The position numbers and the translations under genes were made by a program. A stretch of DNA of 64,000 nucleotides from Bacteroidales bacterium (lineage in GTDB: Bacteria; Bacteroidota; Bacteroidia; Bacteroidales; JAFGUD01): the NCBI GenBank assembly GCA_016938685.1, contig JAFGUD010000528.1, positions 1-64,000 of the forward strand, in the 5' to 3' direction. Every line of letters begins with the position of its first letter. Within the stretch, counting starts at the first letter, position 1. Below, piece after piece: positions 1 through 7,701 of this stretch. A model generated the notes under the pieces. The model was not told the origin of the DNA, made no database searches, and saw nothing but the letters and a program-made list of their open reading frames with translations.

Positions 1-50
1 GAATAACTCAAATTTGGATGTTTGAAAAACTCCAAATTTGCTAGTTATTC
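1..50. repeat. Long imperfect inverted repeat (hairpin)
   Basis: Bases 1-18 pair with bases 31-50 across a 12-base loop, interrupted only by a two-base bulge (AG) in the right arm. The stem is AT-rich. It could be a transcription terminator of a gene outside the window or an isolated palindromic element; no long T-run is visible immediately after it on the plus strand. Confidence 0.5.
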
Positions 51-60
51 TTAATCGTCA

Positions 61-80
61 GGATTATTTGTGAATAATCC
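61..80. repeat. Short perfect hairpin
   Basis: GGATTATT (61-68) and AATAATCC (73-80) form an 8-bp perfect stem around a TGTG loop. Its role is unknown. Confidence 0.35.
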
Positions 81-262
81 GGGTTAATGTTTTTTTTGTT
101 GTCAAAGAAGAGGTTGGATTTGTCCTTGGGATTTTTCATTCAAGTAGAAATCCAAAAAACATGCTTGATAGATATAAAATAATTGATTAATCTCTAAATT
201 GTGCCAGTCGTTAGTGTGAGTGCAAAAAATATAAAGGTAGTTTACACTATTTGTCTCTTCAA

Positions 263-287
263 ATTCTTCGGAGTAGTACAAAGTTGG
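263..287 (-). repeat. Fragment of dispersed 92-bp element
   Basis: Read on the minus strand, this matches the first part of the element at 11052-11144 (CCAACTTTGT, one variable base, then ACTACTCCGAAGAAT-like sequence). Similarity stops after GAAGAAT, so it is a truncated or diverged copy. Confidence 0.55.
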
Positions 288-314
288 GTGTAATTTAAAA
301 GAAAACGCTATTCA

Positions 315-1109
315 TTAACAAAATCCCAATTTAGTATTCATTCTTACGTCTTTCAATTTATCATTTATAGGTTGAGGGTACTGAATATCAGTTAGAAACA
401 AACCGTTTGGTAATACAGAAACTCCGGCAGCCGATCGGTTTTGGGCTTCTATAATTGCCTTAAAATCTTCGATTGAAATTTTACTTTGTCCCACATCCAG
501 CATTGTGCCAACAATACTACGCACCATATTTCTTAAAAATCTGTCGGCTTTTATTTCAAAAACAAGAAAATTGCCGGTTTCTTTCCATTCAGCTTTAAAA
601 ATTACACAATTACTTGTTTTATTGTCGGAATGAAGTTTTTCAAAACTCTTGAAATTTTTGTAATCAAATAATATTTTGCACGCTTCGTTCATTTTTTCAA
701 CATTAAGTTTATGTGGAAAAAACAATGAAAAATCACTGTAAAAAGGTGTTTTTTGCTTTGCAATGAAATAATTATAAGTTCTGTAAAGAGCCTGAAAACG
801 ACTGTTGAAGTTGTTTTCAATTTCAAATATTTTGTAAATTACAATGTCTTTTGAAAGGTATCCGTTCAGGTTTTTAGTAAGTTTTTCAGTGTCTGTTATT
901 TCAAAATTAGAATCAAAATCAGCAATATAAAAAGTAGCATGAACGCCAGTGTCTGTTCTTCCGGCGCCTGTAATACAAATTTTTTGGCGTAAAATGACAC
1001 TCAAAGCAGTTTGTAAATCTTCCTGAATAGTTTTTGCATTCGGCTGAATTTGCCAACCATGAAAATTTTTGCCGTTATAAGCTAATGCAATTAAATATTT
1101 GTAAATCAT
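315..1109 (-). CDS. truA: tRNA pseudouridine(38-40) synthase TruA
   Basis: TruA isomerises uridine to pseudouridine in the anticodon stem-loop of many tRNAs (positions 38-40). The 264-residue product has the family's usual length and opens with an RNA-binding strand followed by FHGWQIQP. The catalytic motif GRTDTGVHA has the nucleophilic Asp at residue 53, and the C-terminal half keeps the conserved FLRNMVRSIVGTML segment. The ATG lies only 4 bases after the stop codon of the upstream TPR/SpoIIE phosphatase gene on the same strand, so the two are probably cotranscribed, although no functional link is known. No clear terminator follows the stop within the next 260 bases. Confidence 0.95.
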   Translation of the reverse strand: MIYKYLIALAYNGKNFHGWQIQPNAKTIQEDLQTALSVILRQKICITGAGRTDTGVHATFYIADFDSNFEITDTEKLTKNLNGYLSKDIVIYKIFEIENNFNSRFQALYRTYNYFIAKQKTPFYSDFSLFFPHKLNVEKMNEACKILFDYKNFKSFEKLHSDNKTSNCVIFKAEWKETGNFLVFEIKADRFLRNMVRSIVGTMLDVGQSKISIEDFKAIIEAQNRSAAGVSVLPNGLFLTDIQYPQPINDKLKDVRMNTKLGFC

Positions 1110-1113
1110 TGTA

Positions 1114-3282
1114 TTAAAATTTCACCGCTAAGATAATAATATCATCTGTTTGGCGAGCATTTTGTTTCCAGTTTTTCCAATTTTCAATCAAAATAATCTT
1201 TTGGTCGGTTAATGGAAGTACTTGGTTTTCAGATATTAACTCACGAAATTGTTTGATGCCGAATTTTTTAGATAAATCCATAGAAATCTGATCGTAAAAT
1301 CCATCACTAAAAATGTAAATTGTATCGTTGTTCTTTATTTCTAAGTAATTGTCGGTAAAAGGTTTTTCTTTTATGTATGCCGCAATTGGTTGTTTGTCGG
1401 CTTTAAGTTCCGTAAGATTATTATCTCTAAAATGGTAAAGAGGACGATAAGCTCCTGCGAAGTTAATTTCTTGTTTTTCTTCATCGTACATTACCATCGC
1501 AATGTCCATTCCGTCTTGAATAGTTCTTTGATCTGAGCTTTGTTTTAATACATTTTTAACAAGGTTTCTTACTTTATTCAGGGTTTCGGCAGCGGTAAGT
1601 TGTACGTCATCTCTAAGAACTTCTTTAAGTAAAGTCATGTTCAAGATACTCATAAGTGCTCCGGGAACTCCATGTCCGGTACAATCAGCAACAGCCAGAA
1701 TTGATTTTTTTTCAAATTTTTTAAAGAATAAAAAGTCGCCGCTGATAATATCTTTTGGCATATTTATAAGCATTGCATCAGAAAAAGTTTGTTTTAATTC
1801 GCTTATTTCAGGCAAAATGGCAGTCTGAATTCTCTTTGCGTAATTTATGCTTCCTTGAGTATCAATTTGGTATTTTTCTAATACAGTACGTTGATTTTCA
1901 ATTTCTTTATTTCGTTGATTTAAAACATCGTTTTGAGTTAATATTTCTTCTTTTTGTTGCATTATTTCCTGATTTTTGGAAAACAACATTTCAAAGTGTC
2001 TTTTACGTTGGCGCAAAATACTGAAAAGCATTATCAATAAACCTAAAAATAAACCTAATGCTATGGTAATGAATATGTTATAAAGTTTTTGGCGCTGAAT
2101 GATTAAATCTTGTTTAGCTTGTTTTTCTATTAAAATTTGATTCTCTTTTTCTTGTCTTTCCACATCAAATTCCGATTGGAGCGAAGCAATATTTTGTTGA
2201 GTTTCGGATTTTGCTATTGAATCGTTCAGATTTTTGTATTTCATCAAGTTCAAAAAAGCTCCTTCAAAATTATTGAGAGCAGAATCGCTCTTGTACATCC
2301 ATTTGTATGCTTGAGATTCAAATTCCAATGCTCCAATTTCATGTGAAACAACAATACAAGAATCGAGATATTCTTTGGCACGAACATAAAGGCCTTCTCC
2401 AAAATACAAACTAGCAAATGAAACATAAGATTGAGCAAGACCTCTACGGTTTTGAATTTGTTTGTTTAGTTGGATTGATTTGTTGTAATATTCTTTGGCT
2501 AAATCAAATTCATCGCTAAGTCCAAATAGTCTTGCCAAATTTGCACTGGTTTCAGCTAATTGTTCGGTAAAACCAATTTCTTCGGAATAACTTTCTGCAA
2601 TTTTTAAATACTTATACGCAGAATCTAAATCGTCATAATATTCAAGATATACTGAGCCAATATTGTTTGAAGAAAGAGCGATTCCATATTCACTTTTTAT
2701 TTCATTGTAAACAGTAAACGATTCCTCGTAAAATTCAAGAGCTTTTTCGTAATCTTCTAGTAGATAATAAACGCCTCCTATATTGTTGAGAGTTACGCCA
2801 ATATAAACTTTATTGCCAAGTTCTTCGGTATATCTGAGTGATTTAAGAAAGCAGTCGAGGCATTCATCGTAAATTGCTCTGTAACAGAACATATTTCCCA
2901 GTTCTCCCCAGGAGGCAGCAAGATAAAAAGTATCTTGTATTTCGGCAAATTCTTTAATAGCTTCTTCAAGATAATAAACAGCACTATCGTACTTATCGTA
3001 ATAATTTAACATCGAACCTTTGAAAAAGCTTGTAGCTGCAATTAAGTATGTGCTGCCGGTTTTTTGCGCAAGACTGTAGGCTTTATTTACGTACATCAAA
3101 TGTTCTTCGTCGCCGTTAAAATATTCTTTCGAAATTTCAAGATAAAGTTCAACTTTTGTGCTGTCGTTAGTTTCTTTTGCAATTAAATTTTTTAAACTAT
3201 CAATAGAGTCAGCAAAAATAAATTGATTTAAAGACAAAAGAAAAAGAAGGATAAAAAGTGGTTTTATTTTATATATATTCAT
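1114..3282 (-). CDS. Exported TPR / SpoIIE-type (PP2C-like) phosphatase
   Basis: The 722-residue product starts with a signal-like hydrophobic stretch, followed by about seven TPR repeats (residues about 40-370, with pairs such as ALEFYEESFTVYNEI). A single membrane span lies near 400-420, then a coiled coil (about 425-475) and a C-terminal SpoIIE/PP2C Ser/Thr phosphatase domain (about 490-722). Phosphatase hallmarks are visible: IISGDF, ADCTGHGVPGA, DGMD, FSDGFYDQ and the terminal TDDIIILAVKF. The layout suggests that extracytoplasmic TPRs sense a partner and control a cytoplasmic phosphatase, which in this superfamily often acts on anti-sigma-antagonist-like proteins; that role is inference. 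Two homologues with the same architecture lie at 23971-28340. truA follows after 4 bases. Confidence 0.85.
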   Translation of the reverse strand: MNIYKIKPLFILLFLLSLNQFIFADSIDSLKNLIAKETNDSTKVELYLEISKEYFNGDEEHLMYVNKAYSLAQKTGSTYLIAATSFFKGSMLNYYDKYDSAVYYLEEAIKEFAEIQDTFYLAASWGELGNMFCYRAIYDECLDCFLKSLRYTEELGNKVYIGVTLNNIGGVYYLLEDYEKALEFYEESFTVYNEIKSEYGIALSSNNIGSVYLEYYDDLDSAYKYLKIAESYSEEIGFTEQLAETSANLARLFGLSDEFDLAKEYYNKSIQLNKQIQNRRGLAQSYVSFASLYFGEGLYVRAKEYLDSCIVVSHEIGALEFESQAYKWMYKSDSALNNFEGAFLNLMKYKNLNDSIAKSETQQNIASLQSEFDVERQEKENQILIEKQAKQDLIIQRQKLYNIFITIALGLFLGLLIMLFSILRQRKRHFEMLFSKNQEIMQQKEEILTQNDVLNQRNKEIENQRTVLEKYQIDTQGSINYAKRIQTAILPEISELKQTFSDAMLINMPKDIISGDFLFFKKFEKKSILAVADCTGHGVPGALMSILNMTLLKEVLRDDVQLTAAETLNKVRNLVKNVLKQSSDQRTIQDGMDIAMVMYDEEKQEINFAGAYRPLYHFRDNNLTELKADKQPIAAYIKEKPFTDNYLEIKNNDTIYIFSDGFYDQISMDLSKKFGIKQFRELISENQVLPLTDQKIILIENWKNWKQNARQTDDIIILAVKF

Positions 3283-3370
3283 GAGTTTGTTGTCAGATTT
3301 TTAAACATTGTTGAAATAATGTCAAGTAAGTTTTATTCTATCAAATAACATTCCAATAGTGCTAGATAGA

Positions 3371-3400
3371 TTTGTTTCTCATGGAAATTTTGTAATTTTG
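3371..3400 (+). promoter_or_regulatory. Bacteroidota-type promoter
   Basis: TTTG (3371-3374), an 18-base spacer and TAATTTTG (3393-3400) match the -33/-7 consensus of the Bacteroidota primary sigma factor. Transcription would begin around 3406, leaving a leader of about 10 bases before the ATG at 3417. Confidence 0.6.
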
Positions 3401-3416
3401 TTGAAAAATAATTCTC

Positions 3417-4112
3417 ATGAGTAAAATACCGGACATAAGCTGTGAAATCGAAAAAACTCAGTTTGACAAAAAAGCTCAAGGTGCTTTTGTTGATTATCTG
3501 AAAATTACTCAAAATGAAAAAAATGTAGAAATTATTCAGAAAAAGTTTGATCCTTATGAGCAAAAAGAGACAATTGAAGAATTATCAGGTAAAATAATTG
3601 CGTTTGACAAACATCAAAAATTTGCTAAAATAAAACAAAATGATGGTTCTTTTAGGTGGTTTGATTACGACAAAAAAACTTTTGACATGAGCAGATTGGA
3701 AAAGTTCTTTTATTTTAAAATAAATAATTTTAAGTACAATAATGCTACATTGAATACACTGATAAAGTTTATGAATATTGCCGTTTCAGTTGCTACAATC
3801 GAAGGTTTTGCTTTCTTTTTTATCGATTCTCCGGAGATAAAAGATAATCTTAAAATCCAAAATTCAAAAGTAGTAAAAGGTTATAGTGCTACTTCAAAAT
3901 ACTATAAATCAGAAGATTACAAAGAATTGAGAATGACGTTAAATGTACCGGCGACTACAATATTTGATGTGGAAATTGGAGTTAATTTTTTGGATTACGA
4001 TCAAGGATATGTTCGTTTATTGGGGCTTAATGAGATATCTAAGATAATTTTCGATAAAATTTTGCGATTTTTTATGCAAAATCATAATTTTACAGTAGTA
4101 AATAAGAAATAA
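3417..4112 (+). CDS. Hypothetical protein, 231 residues
   Basis: I do not recognise this family. The product is Lys- and Phe-rich and has no signal peptide or clear membrane span, so it is probably cytoplasmic. A moderately hydrophobic segment near residues 118-140 (IAVSVATIEGFAFFFID) is too polar at its edges to be a confident transmembrane helix. The gene is a single unit facing the opposite way from both flanking genes, has its own good promoter at 3371-3400 and ends at a shared hairpin with the convergent gene at 4156. The codon pattern and base composition look like those of its neighbours, which supports a real gene. Confidence 0.7.
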   Translation: MSKIPDISCEIEKTQFDKKAQGAFVDYLKITQNEKNVEIIQKKFDPYEQKETIEELSGKIIAFDKHQKFAKIKQNDGSFRWFDYDKKTFDMSRLEKFFYFKINNFKYNNATLNTLIKFMNIAVSVATIEGFAFFFIDSPEIKDNLKIQNSKVVKGYSATSKYYKSEDYKELRMTLNVPATTIFDVEIGVNFLDYDQGYVRLLGLNEISKIIFDKILRFFMQNHNFTVVNKK

Positions 4113-4114
4113 AA

Positions 4115-4146
4115 TTGTAGCATCGAATTGTTTTTCGATGCTACAA
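4115..4146. terminator. Bidirectional terminator hairpin
   Basis: TTGTAGCATCGA (4115-4126) pairs perfectly with TCGATGCTACAA (4135-4146) around an 8-base loop, between two convergent genes. The minus-strand exit is TTTTATTTC, a usable U-tract for the gene ending at 4156; the plus-strand tract is weaker. Confidence 0.75.
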
Positions 4147-4155
4147 TAGAAAAAT

Positions 4156-5061
4156 TTATTCTAAAATATCATCATCGCCACCTCGATCAGTTGAACCATT
4201 ACGTTTTTTAGCCCAATTAATATTACCAAATGCACCAACAAGAATTATTGGATCCTGAGTAAATTTTCCTCCGTTTTCCATTGAATAGTATTGTCTGCCT
4301 TCTACGTAAATGTTTAGATTATTAGTTTGAACAACAATTTTAGCACCAGGTCCCCAGTATTGTTTTCCTTTGTAGGAATTGCCCATTGCTGTTTCCATGC
4401 TACGTAAATATTGATCTGATTCATTTGTAAGCATAAAATTCATTTGCAAAGCAGCTCCAATCAAGAAATTTCCTAATACCGGAACATCTTTTTTAACATA
4501 AGAATATTGTGTTCCAAGATTTACATTAAAAACAGAAAAACGAAGAAAATCCTGTGAAAGAGTAGTATCCATAGTATTTGCAACATTGTAAGGAGTAAAA
4601 TACATTTCTCCAAAAAACATTACATGCTGTAACTGATCTTTTCCACCTCTGTAAAATTTTGAAAGATAGTTTTTGTGCCAACCTATATGTAAAACCGCGT
4701 CTTCTTGAAAAGGCATTTTATATACAGAAAAACTTTTTGCAGGCTGCTCAATAAGTTTGTTCCAGGTAAAAGGATCCCAGTCGATAATTATTGGATTGAT
4801 ATCAATAATAAACTGATGAAATGTTTGAGTTCCTCCATCGTTTACTTTGTAAAGAGCATTTACAATAAAACCGGATTGAGTTGTACTTGACAAGTTATCA
4901 ATTAGTCCGGCACCATTAGAGCCGTCAAGTGAAAAACCGCCATAAAGTGCTACGTTTATATCACGAGCTTCTACTAGTAAATCAACAGGTATAAAGTGCT
5001 GATTGTAACCAACTTTTGCTAAAAGCAAAATTCCTAAAAGTAAAGTAAGAATTTTTTTCAT
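4156..5061 (-). CDS. Exported, probable outer-membrane beta-barrel protein
   Basis: The 301-residue product begins with a cleavable-looking signal peptide (MKKILTLLLGILLLAKVGYNQ). The rest is rich in alternating aromatic/polar strands (for example QHVMFFGEMYF, LNIYVEGRQYYSM), as in small outer-membrane barrels, and ends in an acidic tail (GGDDDILE). I cannot assign a family; no SusD, OmpA or PorP signature is evident. It is the last gene of the minus-strand block that contains the two caspase-fold proteases, 79 bases after the stop of the nearer one, so cotranscription is possible. A functional partnership with the proteases is inference from position only. Confidence 0.6.
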   Translation of the reverse strand: MKKILTLLLGILLLAKVGYNQHFIPVDLLVEARDINVALYGGFSLDGSNGAGLIDNLSSTTQSGFIVNALYKVNDGGTQTFHQFIIDINPIIIDWDPFTWNKLIEQPAKSFSVYKMPFQEDAVLHIGWHKNYLSKFYRGGKDQLQHVMFFGEMYFTPYNVANTMDTTLSQDFLRFSVFNVNLGTQYSYVKKDVPVLGNFLIGAALQMNFMLTNESDQYLRSMETAMGNSYKGKQYWGPGAKIVVQTNNLNIYVEGRQYYSMENGGKFTQDPIILVGAFGNINWAKKRNGSTDRGGDDDILE

Positions 5062-5140
5062 AATTTTTTATTTAGTTGTTTTTGTTTTTATAAATGATTA
5101 TAAAATTTAATTTTCATGATTCAGACCACTGTATTCTCTC

Positions 5141-7630
5141 TTACGGATTTACTTTCCAGTTTTTCCATGTGTTTTGAATTGCCGGACTTACGTTTATTGT
5201 TGGCGATTGTTCTTTTAACCCATTTTGAGGATTAAGAGCAGTTGTTGTTACATCGTCGATTATTTTTGTTGCCAGTTCGCCATAACTAATATTTCCTTTA
5301 GTGTCTTTAAGATTTTTAAATAAAAAGTAAGTAAATAAACCGTGACGTTTTTCAAGGTATTCCTGCGAAATTTGTTTTTCAGAAGAAGCAGCAAAAACAA
5401 GCAGATTTCCGCCAATATTTGCGTCATTAGGAGTACGTTTTAGTCCGGTTTTTGCATTTATCAGCAATTGTCCGGTTTTACCACCGCCACTGAAACAAGC
5501 ATCTAAAAATACAATCACTTTTTTGTCGCCTTCAGGGTTTATTTGGGCATAAAAATCTGACAATTTTACTCCAAAATCGTTAATATAATCAGAAGTTACT
5601 CCAACCGGAACTATAAATGCTTCTCCTTCTTCGTTTTGTGTTCCGTGACCGCTGTAATAAACATAAAATTCGCCGTCAGATTTTGCTTTTATCAGTTTGG
5701 CAAAATTGTCTATATAAATCTTTATGTAAGTTGCATTTGCGTCTTCAATGTAATAAATATGATTGTTGTCGTCAGGTACACCAAGAATATTAATTGCATA
5801 TTGTTTAAAAATTTTAGCATCGTTGATAGAATATTTTATATCTACCATATCAGAACCGTGTTTGATATAATTAGAGTTTCCGATAATCAAAGCATAATGG
5901 TTAGAATAATTTTTGCCTGAATTTGGAATATTATTGTCAACATCAACATCAATATTATTGTTGTCTTGATTGTCATTACCATCTTCTTCGTGGTTTGGAC
6001 CAATAACGATAGGATCAAATTCATTTACGATAACCTGATCGTTAAAAATAACCGGTTTGCTTGCATCAAAGAAGTATGTTTTGCCATTTGCAGGGTTTTT
6101 TATTGTCATCTGATAAATTTCCAGCTTATCGTCTTGTGTTAAATTAAATTTTATTGATGAATACACCAGTTTTCCGAGATTTTTTTCAAAAATTTCAGCT
6201 TCTTCGATAGGAACGGGTAGATAAATGGAATTGTAGTAAGTAAGATTAAATCTAAAAATTTCGCTTTCGCTATCGTAATCAAGTGTGGTAGTTTTTACAT
6301 CATTTTGAAAAATAGGAATTCCTATTTGTCCAAAAAATTCATCCATTAGTTCATAAATTTTTTGTTGTCTTGTGCTTTCGTTTACTCGAATTTTATAATC
6401 TTCAATTTTTTCGTATTTACCTTTTGCCTCCCACAAAAAGATTGCGTTTTGCACATAAGAAGTTGCTCTATCTCGAACGGAAAAACGTAATTTAACAAGC
6501 CAAATGTCTTTTTTCCCTGCACCTTTTGATTCGGTATAGCCCAAAACAGCAAATCCGCCATCAAAAGTTTTGGTTATCGAAAAAGCTTTATCTTCGTACA
6601 TTCCGCCAAAAGTTTCGTCCCAAATAATATTTCCGTCTTTGTCAATGTCAATAATCCAGTAATCCCAGTCGCTGACTCCTTTTGATTTTGTGCTTCCTGC
6701 AATTATGTAGCTGTTTTCGTTATCTTGAATAATATTATAAGCATCATCATTTTGACTGCCGCCATAAGTTTTATCCCAAAGAATTTTTCCGGTTTCGTCA
6801 ATTTTAAGCACCCAAATATCAATCCAACCGGCGCCTTTTGATGATGTGTTAGCCAGCACTAAATAACCACCATCTTTTGTAGCTATAATATCTGAAGCTA
6901 TATCGGTTCCACCACCGCCATTATTTTGTTCCCAAACAACATCGCCTTTTGAGTTAATTTTAAAAATCCATACATCTTCAAAACCCATATCTTCAAAAGT
7001 TCTTCCTCCGGCAATAATAAATCCTTTGTCGGGAGTTTCGATTACACAGTTAATAATATTTTTGAAGTTATTTCCGTATTCTTTTTGCCATTGTTTATTT
7101 CCGTTTGCATCGGTTTTTACAATTGTTGCTTTGGAGTTAAAACTTTCGCCATAAGCTGAATTTCCAATTAAAAGATAACCACCGTCTGATGTTTCAATAA
7201 TATTAGTTGTATAATCTTCTTCTCGTCCATGAAATTGTTTTTGCCATTTTGAGCTGAAATTTCCATCAGTTTTAAATAAAAGAAAATTTTTACCTTCGGC
7301 TTCTGCCGAACTATTTATTCCGGTTGTAATAAAACCGTTGTCTTTAGATGGAAGCAATTTAATAAATAGAGGTTCGTAAATATTTTTGTAAATTTTTTCC
7401 GTTGTTATATTTCCTCTGTCATCAGTTTTCATCAACCAGAGGTAAGCTCCAAATCCTTTTGATTGAGAAGCAGAAATAGCAAATCCATGATTTGGCATTT
7501 CGATAATAGAGTAACCGATGTCGTTTTTCTTTTCTCCATAAGTTTTATCCCATTCTAGCTGAGGTTTTGTTTGTCCATTAAGAGAAAATATTGTGAATAA
7601 AAGAGCTAAAAGAGCTAATGTTTTTTTCAT
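5141..7630 (-). CDS. Exported caspase-fold (C14) protease with seven propeller-like repeats
   Basis: The 829-residue product has a signal peptide (MKKTLALLALLFTIFSLNGQ). Residues about 24-380 form seven repeats of about 50 residues with the pattern W-(D/E)-x-x-(Y/F)-G-G ... GG(Y/F) ... G-x-(T/S)-x-S-K-G ... W-(I/L)-(V/I)-K-(I/L), consistent with a seven-bladed beta-propeller. A middle domain (about 385-560) of unknown type and an Asp/Asn-rich linker follow, then a caspase domain (about 585-800). The catalytic dyad is intact: His662 in YYSGHGTQ and Cys712 in LDACFSGG. The protein ends in NTWKNWKVNP, almost identical to its neighbour at 7702. Bacterial caspase-fold enzymes usually cleave after Arg/Lys (orthocaspase-like) or Asp; specificity cannot be read here. 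The signal peptide implies action outside the cytoplasm. Confidence 0.85.
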   Translation of the reverse strand: MKKTLALLALLFTIFSLNGQTKPQLEWDKTYGEKKNDIGYSIIEMPNHGFAISASQSKGFGAYLWLMKTDDRGNITTEKIYKNIYEPLFIKLLPSKDNGFITTGINSSAEAEGKNFLLFKTDGNFSSKWQKQFHGREEDYTTNIIETSDGGYLLIGNSAYGESFNSKATIVKTDANGNKQWQKEYGNNFKNIINCVIETPDKGFIIAGGRTFEDMGFEDVWIFKINSKGDVVWEQNNGGGGTDIASDIIATKDGGYLVLANTSSKGAGWIDIWVLKIDETGKILWDKTYGGSQNDDAYNIIQDNENSYIIAGSTKSKGVSDWDYWIIDIDKDGNIIWDETFGGMYEDKAFSITKTFDGGFAVLGYTESKGAGKKDIWLVKLRFSVRDRATSYVQNAIFLWEAKGKYEKIEDYKIRVNESTRQQKIYELMDEFFGQIGIPIFQNDVKTTTLDYDSESEIFRFNLTYYNSIYLPVPIEEAEIFEKNLGKLVYSSIKFNLTQDDKLEIYQMTIKNPANGKTYFFDASKPVIFNDQVIVNEFDPIVIGPNHEEDGNDNQDNNNIDVDVDNNIPNSGKNYSNHYALIIGNSNYIKHGSDMVDIKYSINDAKIFKQYAINILGVPDDNNHIYYIEDANATYIKIYIDNFAKLIKAKSDGEFYVYYSGHGTQNEEGEAFIVPVGVTSDYINDFGVKLSDFYAQINPEGDKKVIVFLDACFSGGGKTGQLLINAKTGLKRTPNDANIGGNLLVFAASSEKQISQEYLEKRHGLFTYFLFKNLKDTKGNISYGELATKIIDDVTTTALNPQNGLKEQSPTINVSPAIQNTWKNWKVNP

Positions 7631-7651
7631 AATATATTGTTTTTTGTTTGT

Positions 7652-7699
7652 AGATTGAAGACTGAAGTCAGAAGACCGAAGTCAGAAGACTGCCGACTG
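7652..7699. repeat. Degenerate GACTGAAG/GAAGTCAGAAGAC array
   Basis: The gap between the two caspase genes contains back-to-back degenerate units (GAAGACTGAAGTCAGAAGAC-like, twice). The same low-complexity family occurs at 18701-18730, 22041-22120 and 60634-60670, always between genes. Confidence 0.65.
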
Positions 7700-7701
7700 T
7701 A

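Larger units (their letters stand above)
1..314. other. Gene-free window edge with hairpins and a repeat fragment
   Basis: No convincing coding region is seen here. The stretch holds a long imperfect hairpin (1-50), a small hairpin (61-80) and an inverted fragment of the dispersed 92-bp repeat (263-287). It lies downstream of truA, and whatever gene precedes it is outside the window. Confidence 0.6.

Noticed and set aside
1-50. Terminator of truA
   Set aside because: It is more than 260 bases from the truA stop, and no T-run can be checked on the minus strand because it is at the window edge.
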